Positions 1 through 9,978 of a DNA stretch of 64,000 nucleotides are shown here, in pieces. Made by a program: the position numbers and the translations under genes. Numbering within the stretch: position 1 is the stretch's first letter; each line of letters starts with the position of its first letter. A model generated the notes under the pieces. It saw nothing but the letters and a program-made list of their open reading frames with translations. It did no database searches and was not told where the DNA came from. Source of the DNA: Humulus lupulus (lineage: Eukaryota; Streptophyta; Magnoliopsida; Rosales; Cannabaceae); contig NC_084793.1 in the NCBI RefSeq assembly GCF_963169125.1, positions 37,846,578-37,910,577 on the forward strand, in the 5' to 3' direction.

Positions 1-1421
1 GACTCCTGGAGAAAGCCTATGGACATCAGCTTGTCCACTTCAGCTTTGACTGCTTCGGCCCTCACTGGGTCTAACGGCCTCCTCTTTTGGCGAACTGGAG
101 TTGCAGATGGGTCTATGTTGAGTGCGTGGCACGCAACATTAGGATTAATCCCCGTCATATCAGCGTGGCACCATGCCAGGATATCCTGATTATTCTTCAC
201 AGTGGCCACGATCTTTTCTCGAATGGCCGATGGAAGGTTTTTCCCCACCTGAATGACTTTGGTGGGATCTCCCGAGTTGAGGATCACCTCTTCGACTTCC
301 TCCATCGGCTCTATCGCCCTCTCGACCCCCACTCTAGGGTCGAGTTCGTCAACGTATGCCCCTTGTGCTGGTACACTGCTGGAACTTGCTCCTTGACCCC
401 CCCAAGATAGATTCGGATGTTGCCTCCAAGCTGGGTTGTACGAATTTGAGTATGGGCCACTGTTTTGGTTAAAATTCTGGTTTCCCACATAACAAACTGC
501 TGCTGGGTTGGAAGGGCAATTCTCAAACATGTGCCCATCTCCACAATATACACAGGAAATGTCCCCACTTTGAATAGCAGCAGCTGGCTGAATGTTGTTC
601 CCCAAACTCATATTTTTCAGAATATTAGTCATGGAAGCCATTTGGGCTGTCAAAGCAGTCAATGCATCTACTTCCAGAACCCCCGCCACTTTTCTACTTG
701 TTAGAGCTCTTGTGTTGGACCATTGATAATTATTACTGGCAATTCTCTCCAAAATTTCGAATGCTTCATTATAAGACTTGGACAAGATAGCACCATTGGC
801 CGAGGCATCTAACACCATTCTAGAAGCTGCATTGAGGCCATTATAGAAGGTCTCCATCTGTATACAGTGCGGGATGCCGTGGTGTGGACACTTCCGCAAA
901 AGCTCCTTAAATCTCTCCCATGCATCACTGGTTGATTCATCTTCAAGCTGCTGGAATGACATGATTTCGCTCCGAAATTTTGCATTTCTGGTGGGAGGGA
1001 AATATTTGCGCAGAAACTTTTCAGCAAGATCATTCCAATTTGTGACAGAATCAGGAGGCAAAGTGTTGAGCCATGATCTAGCTCGGTCTCTTAATGAGAA
1101 TGGAAATAGCTTCAGCCTTAATGCTTCTTCACTCACTCCTTGAAGCTTAAAGGAATCGCTCACCTCCAAGAATGAACGAAGGTGGAGATGAGGATCCTCC
1201 GTTGGCATCCCGCTGAACTGCCCCACAGTTTGGAGCATTTGAAACATCACTGGCTTGAGCTCGAATTGAGCTGCTTGTATCTCTGGCCTCACAATGCCTG
1301 GATTTAGCTCATTAAACATGGGGGCAGCGTATTCCCGTATTGCTCTGGCTCTGTCATCCGCCAAAACAATGGGATTAGTGACTTGCTGGCCATCGCCCTC
1401 ATCATCAACACGTTCAGCCAT
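1..1421 (-). CDS. Athila gag fused in frame to Tat-type reverse transcriptase N-terminus (open at left edge)
   Basis: One open frame runs from an ATG at 1421 to the window edge, about 473 codons without a stop. Residues 1-350 are Athila-lineage gag: start MAERVDDEGDGQQV, a gag core with LKLFPFSLRDRARSWL, and a zinc knuckle CVYCGDGHMFENC (C-x2-C-x3-H-x4-C). From about residue 357 it becomes VDELDPRV, then DILAWCHADMTGINP and VRQKRRPLDP, which is the start of a Tat-lineage RT; Athila RT looks different here. No protease is present between them. Gag would form the particle and bind RNA; RT copies it. An in-frame stop lies upstream (codon 3 of a possible ATG near 1518), so 1421 is the first usable ATG. 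The rest of pol is outside the window, so function cannot be judged. Confidence 0.75.
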   Translation of the reverse strand, partial: MAERVDDEGDGQQVTNPIVLADDRARAIREYAAPMFNELNPGIVRPEIQAAQFELKPVMFQMLQTVGQFSGMPTEDPHLHLRSFLEVSDSFKLQGVSEEALRLKLFPFSLRDRARSWLNTLPPDSVTNWNDLAEKFLRKYFPPTRNAKFRSEIMSFQQLEDESTSDAWERFKELLRKCPHHGIPHCIQMETFYNGLNAASRMVLDASANGAILSKSYNEAFEILERIASNNYQWSNTRALTSRKVAGVLEVDALTALTAQMASMTNILKNMSLGNNIQPAAAIQSGDISCVYCGDGHMFENCPSNPAAVCYVGNQNFNQNSGPYSNSYNPAWRQHPNLSWGGQGASSSSVPAQGAYVDELDPRVGVERAIEPMEEVEEVILNSGDPTKVIQVGKNLPSAIREKIVATVKNNQDILAWCHADMTGINPNVACHALNIDPSATPVRQKRRPLDPVRAEAVKAEVDKLMSIGFLQE

Positions 1422-1623
1422 AGTGCCTCGGCTTTTAGCCTTTTGATCCTTTCTCCTTTTTCTGAAAGTTCGTTCGATCTCGGGGTCAATAGGAGCAAGT
1501 TCACTGTCCTCTTGCTAGTTCATACACTGTAAGTACCTGAGATTACACAACCCGAACTAACAAGGTTAAAAACAATGAAAATAAATTGTCAAATAGTTGA
1601 TAAAACAGAATTTAATTTTAAAA

Positions 1624-1641
1624 TCCCCGGCAACGGCGCCA
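1624..1641 (-). other. Athila primer-binding site, tRNA-Asp type
   Basis: Minus-strand sequence TGGCGCCGTTGCCGGGGA is complementary to the 3' end of plant tRNA-Asp, including CCA. It lies 6 bp from the LTR end at 1648, the expected place for priming minus-strand cDNA of the element that continues to the left. Confidence 0.85.
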
Positions 1642-1647
1642 AAAACT

Positions 1648-3143
1648 TGTTGCGAAAATTATAGCAATTAAAATACGCAAGTATATGTAGTCGGCAACAA
1701 GTAATACAGTGATAAATGAGTATCATCTCCACAGGGATTTTAAACTAAATAATTGCAAAATCAACTAAAGAACAATTTAAAAATAAGATAACAAAATTAA
1801 GAACATGATTGGAGTATGAATCTGAAATTAAATGGGTATACGTAATTTAATCTAAAATAAAATGAAGAACTCAGAAAAAATAAATTCAGAGAAGATCTAT
1901 GTGAACAAATAGATCTCGATGGCTATTTCCCCCTATGTTAATCTGCCCAGTTGTTATAGCAATCGTTCAGCAATGGTTCAGCAATCAAGCACAGAGTTAA
2001 CCGATTTCACAAGAGACCAGTAAGCTTTTTCCAAAACCCATTGATATAATTCCACAACTTAATTCAACATAATCCTATATTAAATCAGGTTGTAAAGCAC
2101 GTATTTAATCACCAAATCTCAGGTTATACAAGGTAGTAAAATATTCCTATTTCACTACTAAGAATTACCTAAACATGGCATTTCTCTTGCATCATTTAAG
2201 TGGATTTAGCTAGACAAATTCTTTCCAAAATCAGATCTAGCTAGTTAATTGTTAATTATGGCCAGTAAACAACAATCATTGAGCATTAATTACACTTAAA
2301 TGAACAATGGCAAAATTACTGAACTCATGCATTGAATTAATACTTCATCATATAGGGTTCACAGCCACCCAAATCTTAAAGAAATTAGTTCATATTTGAA
2401 CTGAAAATTACAATCCAAAACAGAAATTGTTCATCCATAACAAGTATTCAGTTCACAAGTATAGAATCAAGAGTATACACTACAGAAAAGGAAATATAGA
2501 AGAAAGAGAAGAAGTAGAATCGGGTTCTAAAGTCCTCCTCCTTCCTTGACCGTGACTCTCCTCCTATGGGTACTGCCTTTTTCTGTGTATATTCTCCTGT
2601 ACTTCTCTCTTTTTTCTGTTGTGATAAAAATGGTATATCCCTCCATTTCGGCTGGCTGCCCTCCTTTAGGGTACTTTTTCCTTACCCTCATTAGACAGCC
2701 CATTTCCAACTTTTGTCCCTCTCTTGCCACCTCAGCCAGCTGACTTAATTCATTAAAATAGATGCCACATAGGTGCTGAGGTAATTACTTAAGTACAGCT
2801 GGCTTTTGTCCACGTCATCTGTCTTCTGCCCAGGATTGCTATGCGGCTGACCTACAGCATCGAAACAGCAATGCTCCCCTTTCAGTCCCCATTTTCCTTC
2901 TGCTCCCTTTAATTCCCTTTGGCAATTTTAAGCTTCCTTTCCTAACAACACAGAACAGAAATTAACATAAAATATTTACAAACAATACACCAAATAAACA
3001 ACTCTTAATATGGACTCACTACCTAGAACAAGAAGGATAAAAATTAAACAAAATCACATTAAACACACTTCCATTACTCTTTTTCAACTTAAAAACAAGC
3101 TCAAAGATCATAAAAATAACTCTAAATCCTAGAGTTATCAACA
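1648..3143 (-). repeat. Athila long terminal repeat, complete
   Basis: The 1496-bp LTR has 5-bp inverted ends: the + strand starts TGTTG at 1648 and ends CAACA at 3143. The PBS lies 6 bp outside the left end and the polypurine tract abuts the right end, so both borders are fixed by function. It serves as the 3' LTR for the ORF on its right and as the 5' LTR for the gag on its left. Short open frames inside it (for example 2527-2730) are not supported as genes. Confidence 0.85.
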
Positions 3144-3153
3144 CCCCAAACTT
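3144..3153 (-). other. Athila polypurine tract
   Basis: Minus-strand AAGTTTGGGG directly precedes the LTR start TGTTGATAAC. This is the expected site of plus-strand DNA priming. Similar copies occur at 3838-3850, 3994-4005 and 6789-6801. Confidence 0.75.
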
Positions 3154-4735
3154 GGCATATTGCTCGTCCTCGAGTAATGAAGAAAACAGAAATAAAAACA
3201 ACACACAACACGCACTCAACTCAAATAGTAACACAGACACAGACTTGTACATGAGAGAGTCCTGAATAATCCAATACGGCTTAGTGAAAATATTTGCTCT
3301 CAGAAACGTGGAATGGAATGAAATGATGTGCTGGTAGTGCTTATGCCCTGACTTTATATGTCTCATTTCCCATTTTCAGTGCTAAAGAAATCACCAATGC
3401 CTCCCTAAAGTCACCCAGTCAATAGTGTGTACAAAAGTTTCCCACCAACACTTTGAATTCCTCTAACAACTACTCTTGATCCTCAAGTTTAACTATCGGC
3501 TCCCATAGGTTGAATTACTGCACTCCTCTCCACTAATGTAGTCTAGCTTTACCCCCTAGATCAAAAGGACTTTACTCGGCTTGTAATGTAGGCTTAGGTT
3601 AGGGTAGGATAAAAGATAATATTTCTAATGGCTTACAACCTAACCACCTCAACTTATCAAGAACCTCTCTTATTATTATTATTATTTTTTTTTTTTTTTT
3701 TAAAACTCTCACCCAATATGTATTTTTAACCCACAATGAATAATTTGATTTAGCTCTAATTCTCTTGCTATTTTTATTTCCAAATTCAACAAGAACAATA
3801 GAAAGAAGCCTCTAACATTTTCTTGGATAGGGGGTTGTACACCCCAAACTTAGTTTCAAAACTGCTTCTTTCTCTCTCTTTTTTTTTTCTATTTTTTTGT
3901 TTTTTTTTTTTTGTTTTTTTTTTTTTTTTATTGTGAAGATATATATATATAGCAAGAGAAATATGAATATTTTTATGTGAGCTCATTCCCAAACACCCCA
4001 AACTTAAATTCCATCATTGTCCCCAATGTGGCTAACAAATGAAACTTGGAATAGCTCACCACATGGCTAAAAACTAACCCCACTCATCCCAAACTTACTG
4101 CAAATAATCTGTTCTTGATAAGTTTCAGCAGCTAGGTTTGGTTAATGAAAGTGAAAAATAACAAGTTAAACAGGGGGTATCATTAATGATAGGTATTAAG
4201 AAAATAAAATAGGCAAATTAGCTCAACTAAGGGTGACTAAGGGAAATTAATATACAATGGGAAAGCTTGAAAGGCCCAAACGTCCACAGATGGCCTAGAT
4301 CATTTCTAAGTGGTAAAGCTAGCTAGGATTTCGCCTCAAGGATTACACTAACCAATTCTAGAAGCTTAAACTTTCTCAAGATGTTGGTTATTCTAGAGAT
4401 CCAAAGCATGGTGGGAAAACAGAAGTACACATCTGACCAGGGACTAAAAGAAAGTAAGAATGAGATCACTAGCACCTAAACAAGCATATTTAACATATAA
4501 AATCAGGGCAACACACAAATGGACTGAAATGGGAAAAGTTCATCATCGAGCAGGACACTAAGCCAGATTAAATCACACTATCTCTCATGCACAAGTACAA
4601 CGACACAGCAACACCATAAAAACAAGGCAAAATGAAAACAGAAACTAAACAACCTAGACAAACAACAAACTAAGAACAGTCACAAAAACATAAAATGACA
4701 GAAAATAACAAAACAAAAGGGAAAGGAAACCCCCT
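3154..4735 (-). other. Athila 3' non-coding region with PPT-like repeats and poly-T tracts
   Basis: No gene is visible between the 3' ORF and the polypurine tract. The stretch holds a TATT microsatellite with a long T run (about 3669-3702), a second T-rich run (about 3880-3932), and repeats of the PPT word CACCCCAAACTT at 3839 and 3994 (+ strand reading). The hydrophobic open frame 3019-3366 overlaps the PPT and LTR border and is judged non-coding. Confidence 0.6.
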
Positions 4736-5827
4736 CTACTCGGAGTCCTCGGCAGGGAACTCCGCATTGTCGCCAACATCGGCAGGCCAGGCACTCAAAA
4801 TCTGCTCAGGGAATTCGGGGAACTGCGGACCGGATTTAGGCATAGCCTTTTGCAGCACATTCTTCATGGCGGCATCCCTGTTCTGCTCGTAAGTCCACAA
4901 GGTCTGCAGCCGCTCACAGATGTGCTCCTGCCGCTTATGCATTTGCTGCTGCACTCGCCCAAGCTGGGTCAATCTCTCCATGATAGGGTCAGTCGAGGTG
5001 GATGAGGATGCAGCGTACGTTTTAGGGGCGCGGGCTGGGCCAAAGCTAATAATCCCTTTGGGGAGGATGAGTCCCTCTTCAGGCCAGACAGGAACGCCAG
5101 CATCACGACAGATGGCAATGATAGTGGAAGGCAGGAACAATTTTCCTTTTCCTCTGTGAGCACATTCAAAAATTTCCTGCGCCAAGACAGTCCCAACGTC
5201 AATGGCCATCCCTTTCACGAGGCAGAACAACATCCACGCACGATCTCGGTTTACAGTGGAGTCATGAGACGTGGGGCATAAGGTCGATTGCACAAAACTA
5301 TAGAGACACTTCAGCTCATGCTCCAAATCAGTTCGGTGGAATCGCAAATTCCCATGGATATCGAGATCCCACTCAGAGTCAGGTTTTTCCAAATCGGGCA
5401 TGATATCTTGAAGCAACTCATCATCTACATGACCCCTGAGTGGAGTGAACTGGCATTTGACGGTCTCCAACGGAAAGATGTCATTGATCACCTTAGCCGA
5501 GAAAGGGACTTCTACTCCTCGGACAAAGAACTCGGTAGGCCACTTATCGGCTAAGAAGTTAGCGTAAAACTCCTTGACCAGCTCGGACACAGCTCGCTCG
5601 GGTTGTGTACACAGCGATTCCCAGTGGCGGTTGCGGATCAAATCAGCCACCCAATCGGGCAACCCGTTTAGGTTGGTAGGCTCTGCAATGAGGCCCCGCT
5701 CCATATAGAAATCACGCTGAGAGATGGAAGTGTGGTATTTGATCTCAGCTGTCTCGGAGTCAAACTTCGGAACATCGGAGAAAGGCTTCTTTTTGGCCTT
5801 GTACGCGCAGCTCTTGATTTTTGGCAT
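4736..5827 (-). CDS. Athila 3' ORF, putative plant transposon protein (Transposase_32-like)
   Basis: This 363-residue frame is intact from ATG to stop. It lies between integrase and the 3' LTR, where Athila elements carry a third ORF. The middle (about 75-130) has FYANFLADKWPTEFFVRGVE followed by VPFSAKVINDIFPL, the pattern I know from the 'putative plant transposon protein' domain common in plant gypsy elements. About 270-340 is Gln/Glu/Arg-rich (MERLTQLGRVQQQMHKRQEH) and probably coiled coil. I see no signal peptide or membrane segment, so it does not look like an envelope protein. Function is unknown. The N-terminus is basic (MPKIKSCAYKAKKKP), which could suit nuclear or RNA binding, but that is a guess. 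Confidence 0.75.
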   Translation of the reverse strand: MPKIKSCAYKAKKKPFSDVPKFDSETAEIKYHTSISQRDFYMERGLIAEPTNLNGLPDWVADLIRNRHWESLCTQPERAVSELVKEFYANFLADKWPTEFFVRGVEVPFSAKVINDIFPLETVKCQFTPLRGHVDDELLQDIMPDLEKPDSEWDLDIHGNLRFHRTDLEHELKCLYSFVQSTLCPTSHDSTVNRDRAWMLFCLVKGMAIDVGTVLAQEIFECAHRGKGKLFLPSTIIAICRDAGVPVWPEEGLILPKGIISFGPARAPKTYAASSSTSTDPIMERLTQLGRVQQQMHKRQEHICERLQTLWTYEQNRDAAMKNVLQKAMPKSGPQFPEFPEQILSAWPADVGDNAEFPAEDSE

Positions 5828-6899
5828 GGTGAGTCGAGTGTGGTTCGTTGTGGGTGAAATGTCGTGGGTCTGCTCGGAATCACCTGGAATGCCGCTTGGT
5901 CTGGAGAGCTTTGGAGAGTTTCGTGGAATTGCTGGGTCGATGGGGTTTGGGTATGTAGGTTGATGGGTGAGGTCGGGTCGGTGGGGTGCTGGGTCGCTTT
6001 TGGCGAGGTGGGTTCGTGAGCGGCATGAAGCCGTGGGCTGGATCTGTGAGGCGGAGCTGAGGGCTTAACGAGGGTGGAGTGTGAGTGGCGGCGGAGGGAA
6101 TTCTGGGGTTGGGGTTTCAGGGCTGTGGGAAATCTGAAGGTCGCGTGTTGGGGAAATGTGGTGATGGTGTACTGCATATACATATATATATATATATACT
6201 AATAGACTAACATATATATATAATAACTGAAATATACGAATATATATATAATAAAAGTGACTGACTAATAGATATATATATAGATAGAATAAAAGCAAAA
6301 GTAAAAGACAGATATACAGTAAATAAAATATAAAAACTAATATATTTTTTTTTTTATAGTGCTGCTTTTTATAGAGAAATATATATATATAAATATGAAG
6401 TACACCATTAATGGGATGTGATGCTGACTTCTGAAAGTGTGGGCTCTGGGTAATTCTGCTGAGGCGAGGATTGTGATAGTGGAAAAGTGGAGGTGATTGG
6501 GAAGAAGATAATGAGCTGGAAGTTAGGTAAATCCATTTCAGCTCTTGTCCTATTCTTCATAAAAGGCCTCAAAATTGATCAGAAGAAAAATGCTCCCAGT
6601 TCATAAAAATGCTCCTGCGACCCTGCTAAATGCTGAAGCAATGATGTAGCAACCCACCATTCCAGAAAAATAATGCCTCTGCCCAGACTTCTCTGCTCAG
6701 CCTAATCTCAGTTGTACCAACCCCTGGCTAACCGTTTCCCTCATTATTTTATTTTTTTGTTTGTTTTTTTTTTTTTTTCAAGGGGTAGTACACCCCAAAC
6801 TTTAGTTACATATATTATTTATTTACAAACTGCCTCTTTCACTCATGGGTTGCCTAAGTGTGATACAAGAAATGCAGGGCAACCCATAGTCTTTTTCCT
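5828..6899 (-). other. Athila spacer between integrase and 3' ORF
   Basis: About 1.07 kb without a supported gene. It contains TA-rich simple sequence (about 6176-6275) and a T run (about 6750-6779) followed by a PPT-like word (6789-6801). The block 6770-6845 (poly-T, 'ggggta', PPT word, 'caaactgcctctttcactc') resembles the block around 3828-3870 on the other side of the 3' ORF, so the ORF sits between two copies of one module. Confidence 0.5.
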
Positions 6900-7454
6900 T
6901 CAAGCATCCTTCAAACTGACGGAGGTTTTTTCTCTGTCGACCTCCCCACCCCAGTAGTGTTTCAACCTCTGCCCATTAACTTTGAACTCTCTCCCGGACT
7001 GATCTTCTCGAACTAAAACAGCTCCGAAAGGGTAGACTTCAACCACGGTAAACGGGCCAGACCAGCGGGACTTGAGCTTCCCAGGGAACAGCTTCAACCG
7101 TGAGTTAAACAGCAGTACTTTCTGGCCTTTCTCAAACACCCGCTCTTGAATTTTCTGATCATGCCACCGCTTAGTCTTTTCTTTGTACAGCTTGGCATTT
7201 TCATAGGCAAATAGCCGCATCTCGGCCAGTTCATTCAGCTGCAATTTTCGTGCTTCTCTAGCAACTACAAGATCCATATTCAACTTCTTCAGTGCCCAAA
7301 ATACCTTATGTTCTAACTCCACAGGGAGATGACACGCCTTCCCGAAGACTAAGCGATAAGGTGACATGCCTAGAGGAGTCTTAAAAGCTGTCCTGTACGC
7401 CCAAAGTGCATCATCCAGCCGCTGTGACCAGTCCTTGCGGCTTGGGTTCACCAC
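6900..7454 (-). pseudogene. Athila integrase, C-terminal part only
   Basis: The 184-residue frame begins [20 protein letters not shown] and continues with [20 protein letters not shown], the end of the integrase core and the linker typical of Athila. Then comes the C-terminal DNA-binding part ([20 protein letters not shown]) and a stop. The zinc finger and DDE catalytic residues are missing, because the sequence to the right changes at about 7450-7462 into Tat gag in a different frame. It cannot catalyse integration as it stands. Confidence 0.85.
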
Positions 7455-7461
7455 CTTCCGT

Positions 7462-9891
7462 GAAGGTGATGGGAAGATCCATCATTCGGGGACGCTGAGC
7501 AGGTGACTGAACCATGGCGCACATCTCCCCGGTTGGTTCTAACTCCCTCAAGTACCTTTTCTGGGAGTTGTGGGTGCTTCCGGCAAGGTGCGGTCCTCCG
7601 AAAATGGTGGCTACGTGTCCGTCAACGGATGGCGAAGCAAGGCCAGGCGGATATGGGTTTCCGGGTCCTGGAGCCAACATGGCAATGGGTGCCGGAGAGG
7701 TCGGAGCAGGAAGCGCTGGGAACTGAGATCCAGGAGCTTGGGGGTGACCTGCTCCAGGAGCGCTAGCGGTCCCCCTCTGTCCCGGAGAGTACGCAGCTCT
7801 GTGAACTACTCCCTGTCCGGGATAGATTATGGGTATCCTCACCCATTGACCGAGGTGTCCCGCTCTTGCCAGGGACTCGATCTCATCCTTCAGCTGAAGG
7901 CATTCATTTGTGGTGTGCCCCACGTCTCCGTGGAACTCACACCTCTTATTGGAGTCTCGCGGATGCCTTCCTCCGTGAGACACTTTCGGGGGCTTCCTGT
8001 AGTTGACCATATTACAGGTCGCCCGATAGACATTCTCTCGTGAGTCTATCAAACTGGTGTACTCCGTGAACTTGGGCTCGTAGTCCTTCCGGGGTTTCTT
8101 TGAATGGTCCCCCTGGTTGGAGTTTCTTCCGCCTTGTTTATTCCGCGATTGGCTCAGATTTTGTTCTGGGCCTTCCGCTTGCGGTTGCGACGGGCCGGGA
8201 GCGATACTACATCTGGTTTGTACAGCTCCATACCCAGAGAAATGGGTTTGACTCGGCGTCTGAGCAGACGCGGAAGGCCCATACACGCTTGGAGTGAACT
8301 GGGCTCCTGGAAATGTGAGGGCTGGTGCGGGAGCTTGCGAAGCAAAGCTCGGCGCAGTCACGGAGGGCGTCAAAGCTGGGGGAACTCCAAAGGCCTGTTG
8401 GTAGGCATCCTCAAGGTTGATGATTCCCTGAGCTTTTGACATGAATTCGGACAGAGTTTCTGCTCGTCTCCTTTGCATTTCCCCCCATAGCAGGGAGCCG
8501 ACGGTAAGCCCCGATTGAAGGGCGATCAGCTTCATGTCATCGCTGACCTTGGTCTTAGCAGCAGCTTCCATCATTCTTTGAATGAAATCTTTGAGGCTCT
8601 CATTGGGTAGCTGCTTGATATTGGTTAAGGAACCAACCTCCATGTCGTGGTCCCGGGCAGCAATGAACTGCCTCCTCAACGCGGACTGTAGCTCCTTCCA
8701 ACTGTGGATGGATCCGGGAGCTAATCTTTTCCACCAGTCCTCCGCGGACTTGGTAAGGGTGAGTGAGAAGCACATGCATTTGGCATCCTCACTGACGCGC
8801 GCCACTTGCATCATCTTGTTGTATTTAGCTAGATGGGTGCGCGGGTCTGTCCTCCCCTCATATAATTCTATATGAGGCATTTTGAAGTTCTCCGGGAGGG
8901 GCGTTTCCGCGATCCTCCGAATACATGGTTCCGGGTCTTCCTCCTCAGAGTCTGATAGGGCCCCACTTTGCTTCCGGACCAGCTTGGTCAAGGCAGCGAT
9001 CTGTTCCTCGAACCTCTTTGTATCGCTCTCCGGGAGGTCACGTCCCCGGAGCTTGTCGTTGAGATGATTTCGCAGGTCATCTCCTCGAGGCCGGGCCTTT
9101 TCTCCTTTGGCCTTTTCATACTTGGCCTCCAACCTTCTTCTTAGATCCACCGTGGACTAGCTATCTTCGGAGCGCGTGTCCGCAGCCCGACCGTCCTGGT
9201 TGACGGAATCACTAGGGTGGTAATTCCTTCCCCTAGGCCTGGGTGCCTTAGCACCGGGCCCTTTAGGCATAGAGTGCCCCCTTGGGGCTGAAGGACGTCT
9301 GGGCTTAGGAGTGCCAGAGACCTTCTGCGCGCGGGGGAGGCAGTCGGCCTGGTGATTCACGCCTTTAGGAGGTGCAGGGGCGTTAGTGCGCACAGGCTCC
9401 CCAACTTTTTCTTTGCCCTTGTTAGGGGCGGCTTTGGATGGTCCAGCAGCGGCTGGATCCGGCATGGTGGCATCAGCACCACCTAAAACAGAGGCGTCCT
9501 CGTCCGAGTCACCTAGATCTCCGAACTTGCTTTGGAGGCGCTCCATCATGCGCTGCATTTTTTCGGAGACGCACTCCTGCTCAGCAAGCTTGGCCTTAGT
9601 GGCCACCAGTTCTTCGGCTACTTGGACCAGTTCTGGATCCTTCTCGTAGTAGTAGCCGTCTTTGTAGTAACCGTCTCAGACATACTCTTCTTCGTTTTCT
9701 AAGTATGTCGCATCTTCAGTACTGACCCGATCCTGGCGGGATGTCGGGTCTTCACCTTGGTAGTCCGAGTCGTGGGTACTTTCTCCTTCGGTCTGGGCTG
9801 CCGAGGGTTCGTTTTGTACCGCATCTTCCATCATAGTATCGGGGTTGACCCTTGCATTCTTGTCAATCGCGGATTTTCTCGTAGTCACCAT
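7462..9891 (-). pseudogene. Tat-lineage gag, nearly complete, two in-frame stops
   Basis: A single frame of about 810 codons starts at MVTTRKSAID (9891). It is broken only by stops at 9676-9678 (TGA) and 9157-9159 (TAG). It has an acidic N-terminus, a gag core ([20 protein letters not shown], then [13 protein letters not shown]), a Pro/Gln/Ser-rich linker, and the Tat zinc motif [14 protein letters not shown] followed by [14 protein letters not shown]. The C-terminal LPITFTEGG matches the run-up to protease in the other Tat gag of this window (QPISFTEED). After this point the frame leaves Tat homology, and integrase of Athila begins in another frame. Few stops suggest a fairly young copy. Confidence 0.85.
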
Positions 9892-9956
9892 CTTTTCAGT
9901 ACGGAGTGAATACAAAAAACGTACACAGAAAAAGAGCTGACTAACAACTCCCTACA

Positions 9957-9975
9957 GCTCTCAATGAAAGCACCA
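9957..9975 (-). other. Tat primer-binding site
   Basis: Minus-strand TGGTGCTTTCATTGAGAGC lies 3 bp from the LTR end at 9979 and starts with TGG, complementary to the CCA of a tRNA. I do not assign the tRNA species. Confidence 0.6.
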
Positions 9976-9978
9976 AAA

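Noticed and set aside
3019..3366. 115-codon frame with a hydrophobic stretch
   Set aside because: Crosses the polypurine tract and LTR border of Athila, so it is unlikely to be a gene.
4736..5827. Envelope gene in Athila
   Set aside because: No signal peptide or transmembrane segment is seen in the frame.
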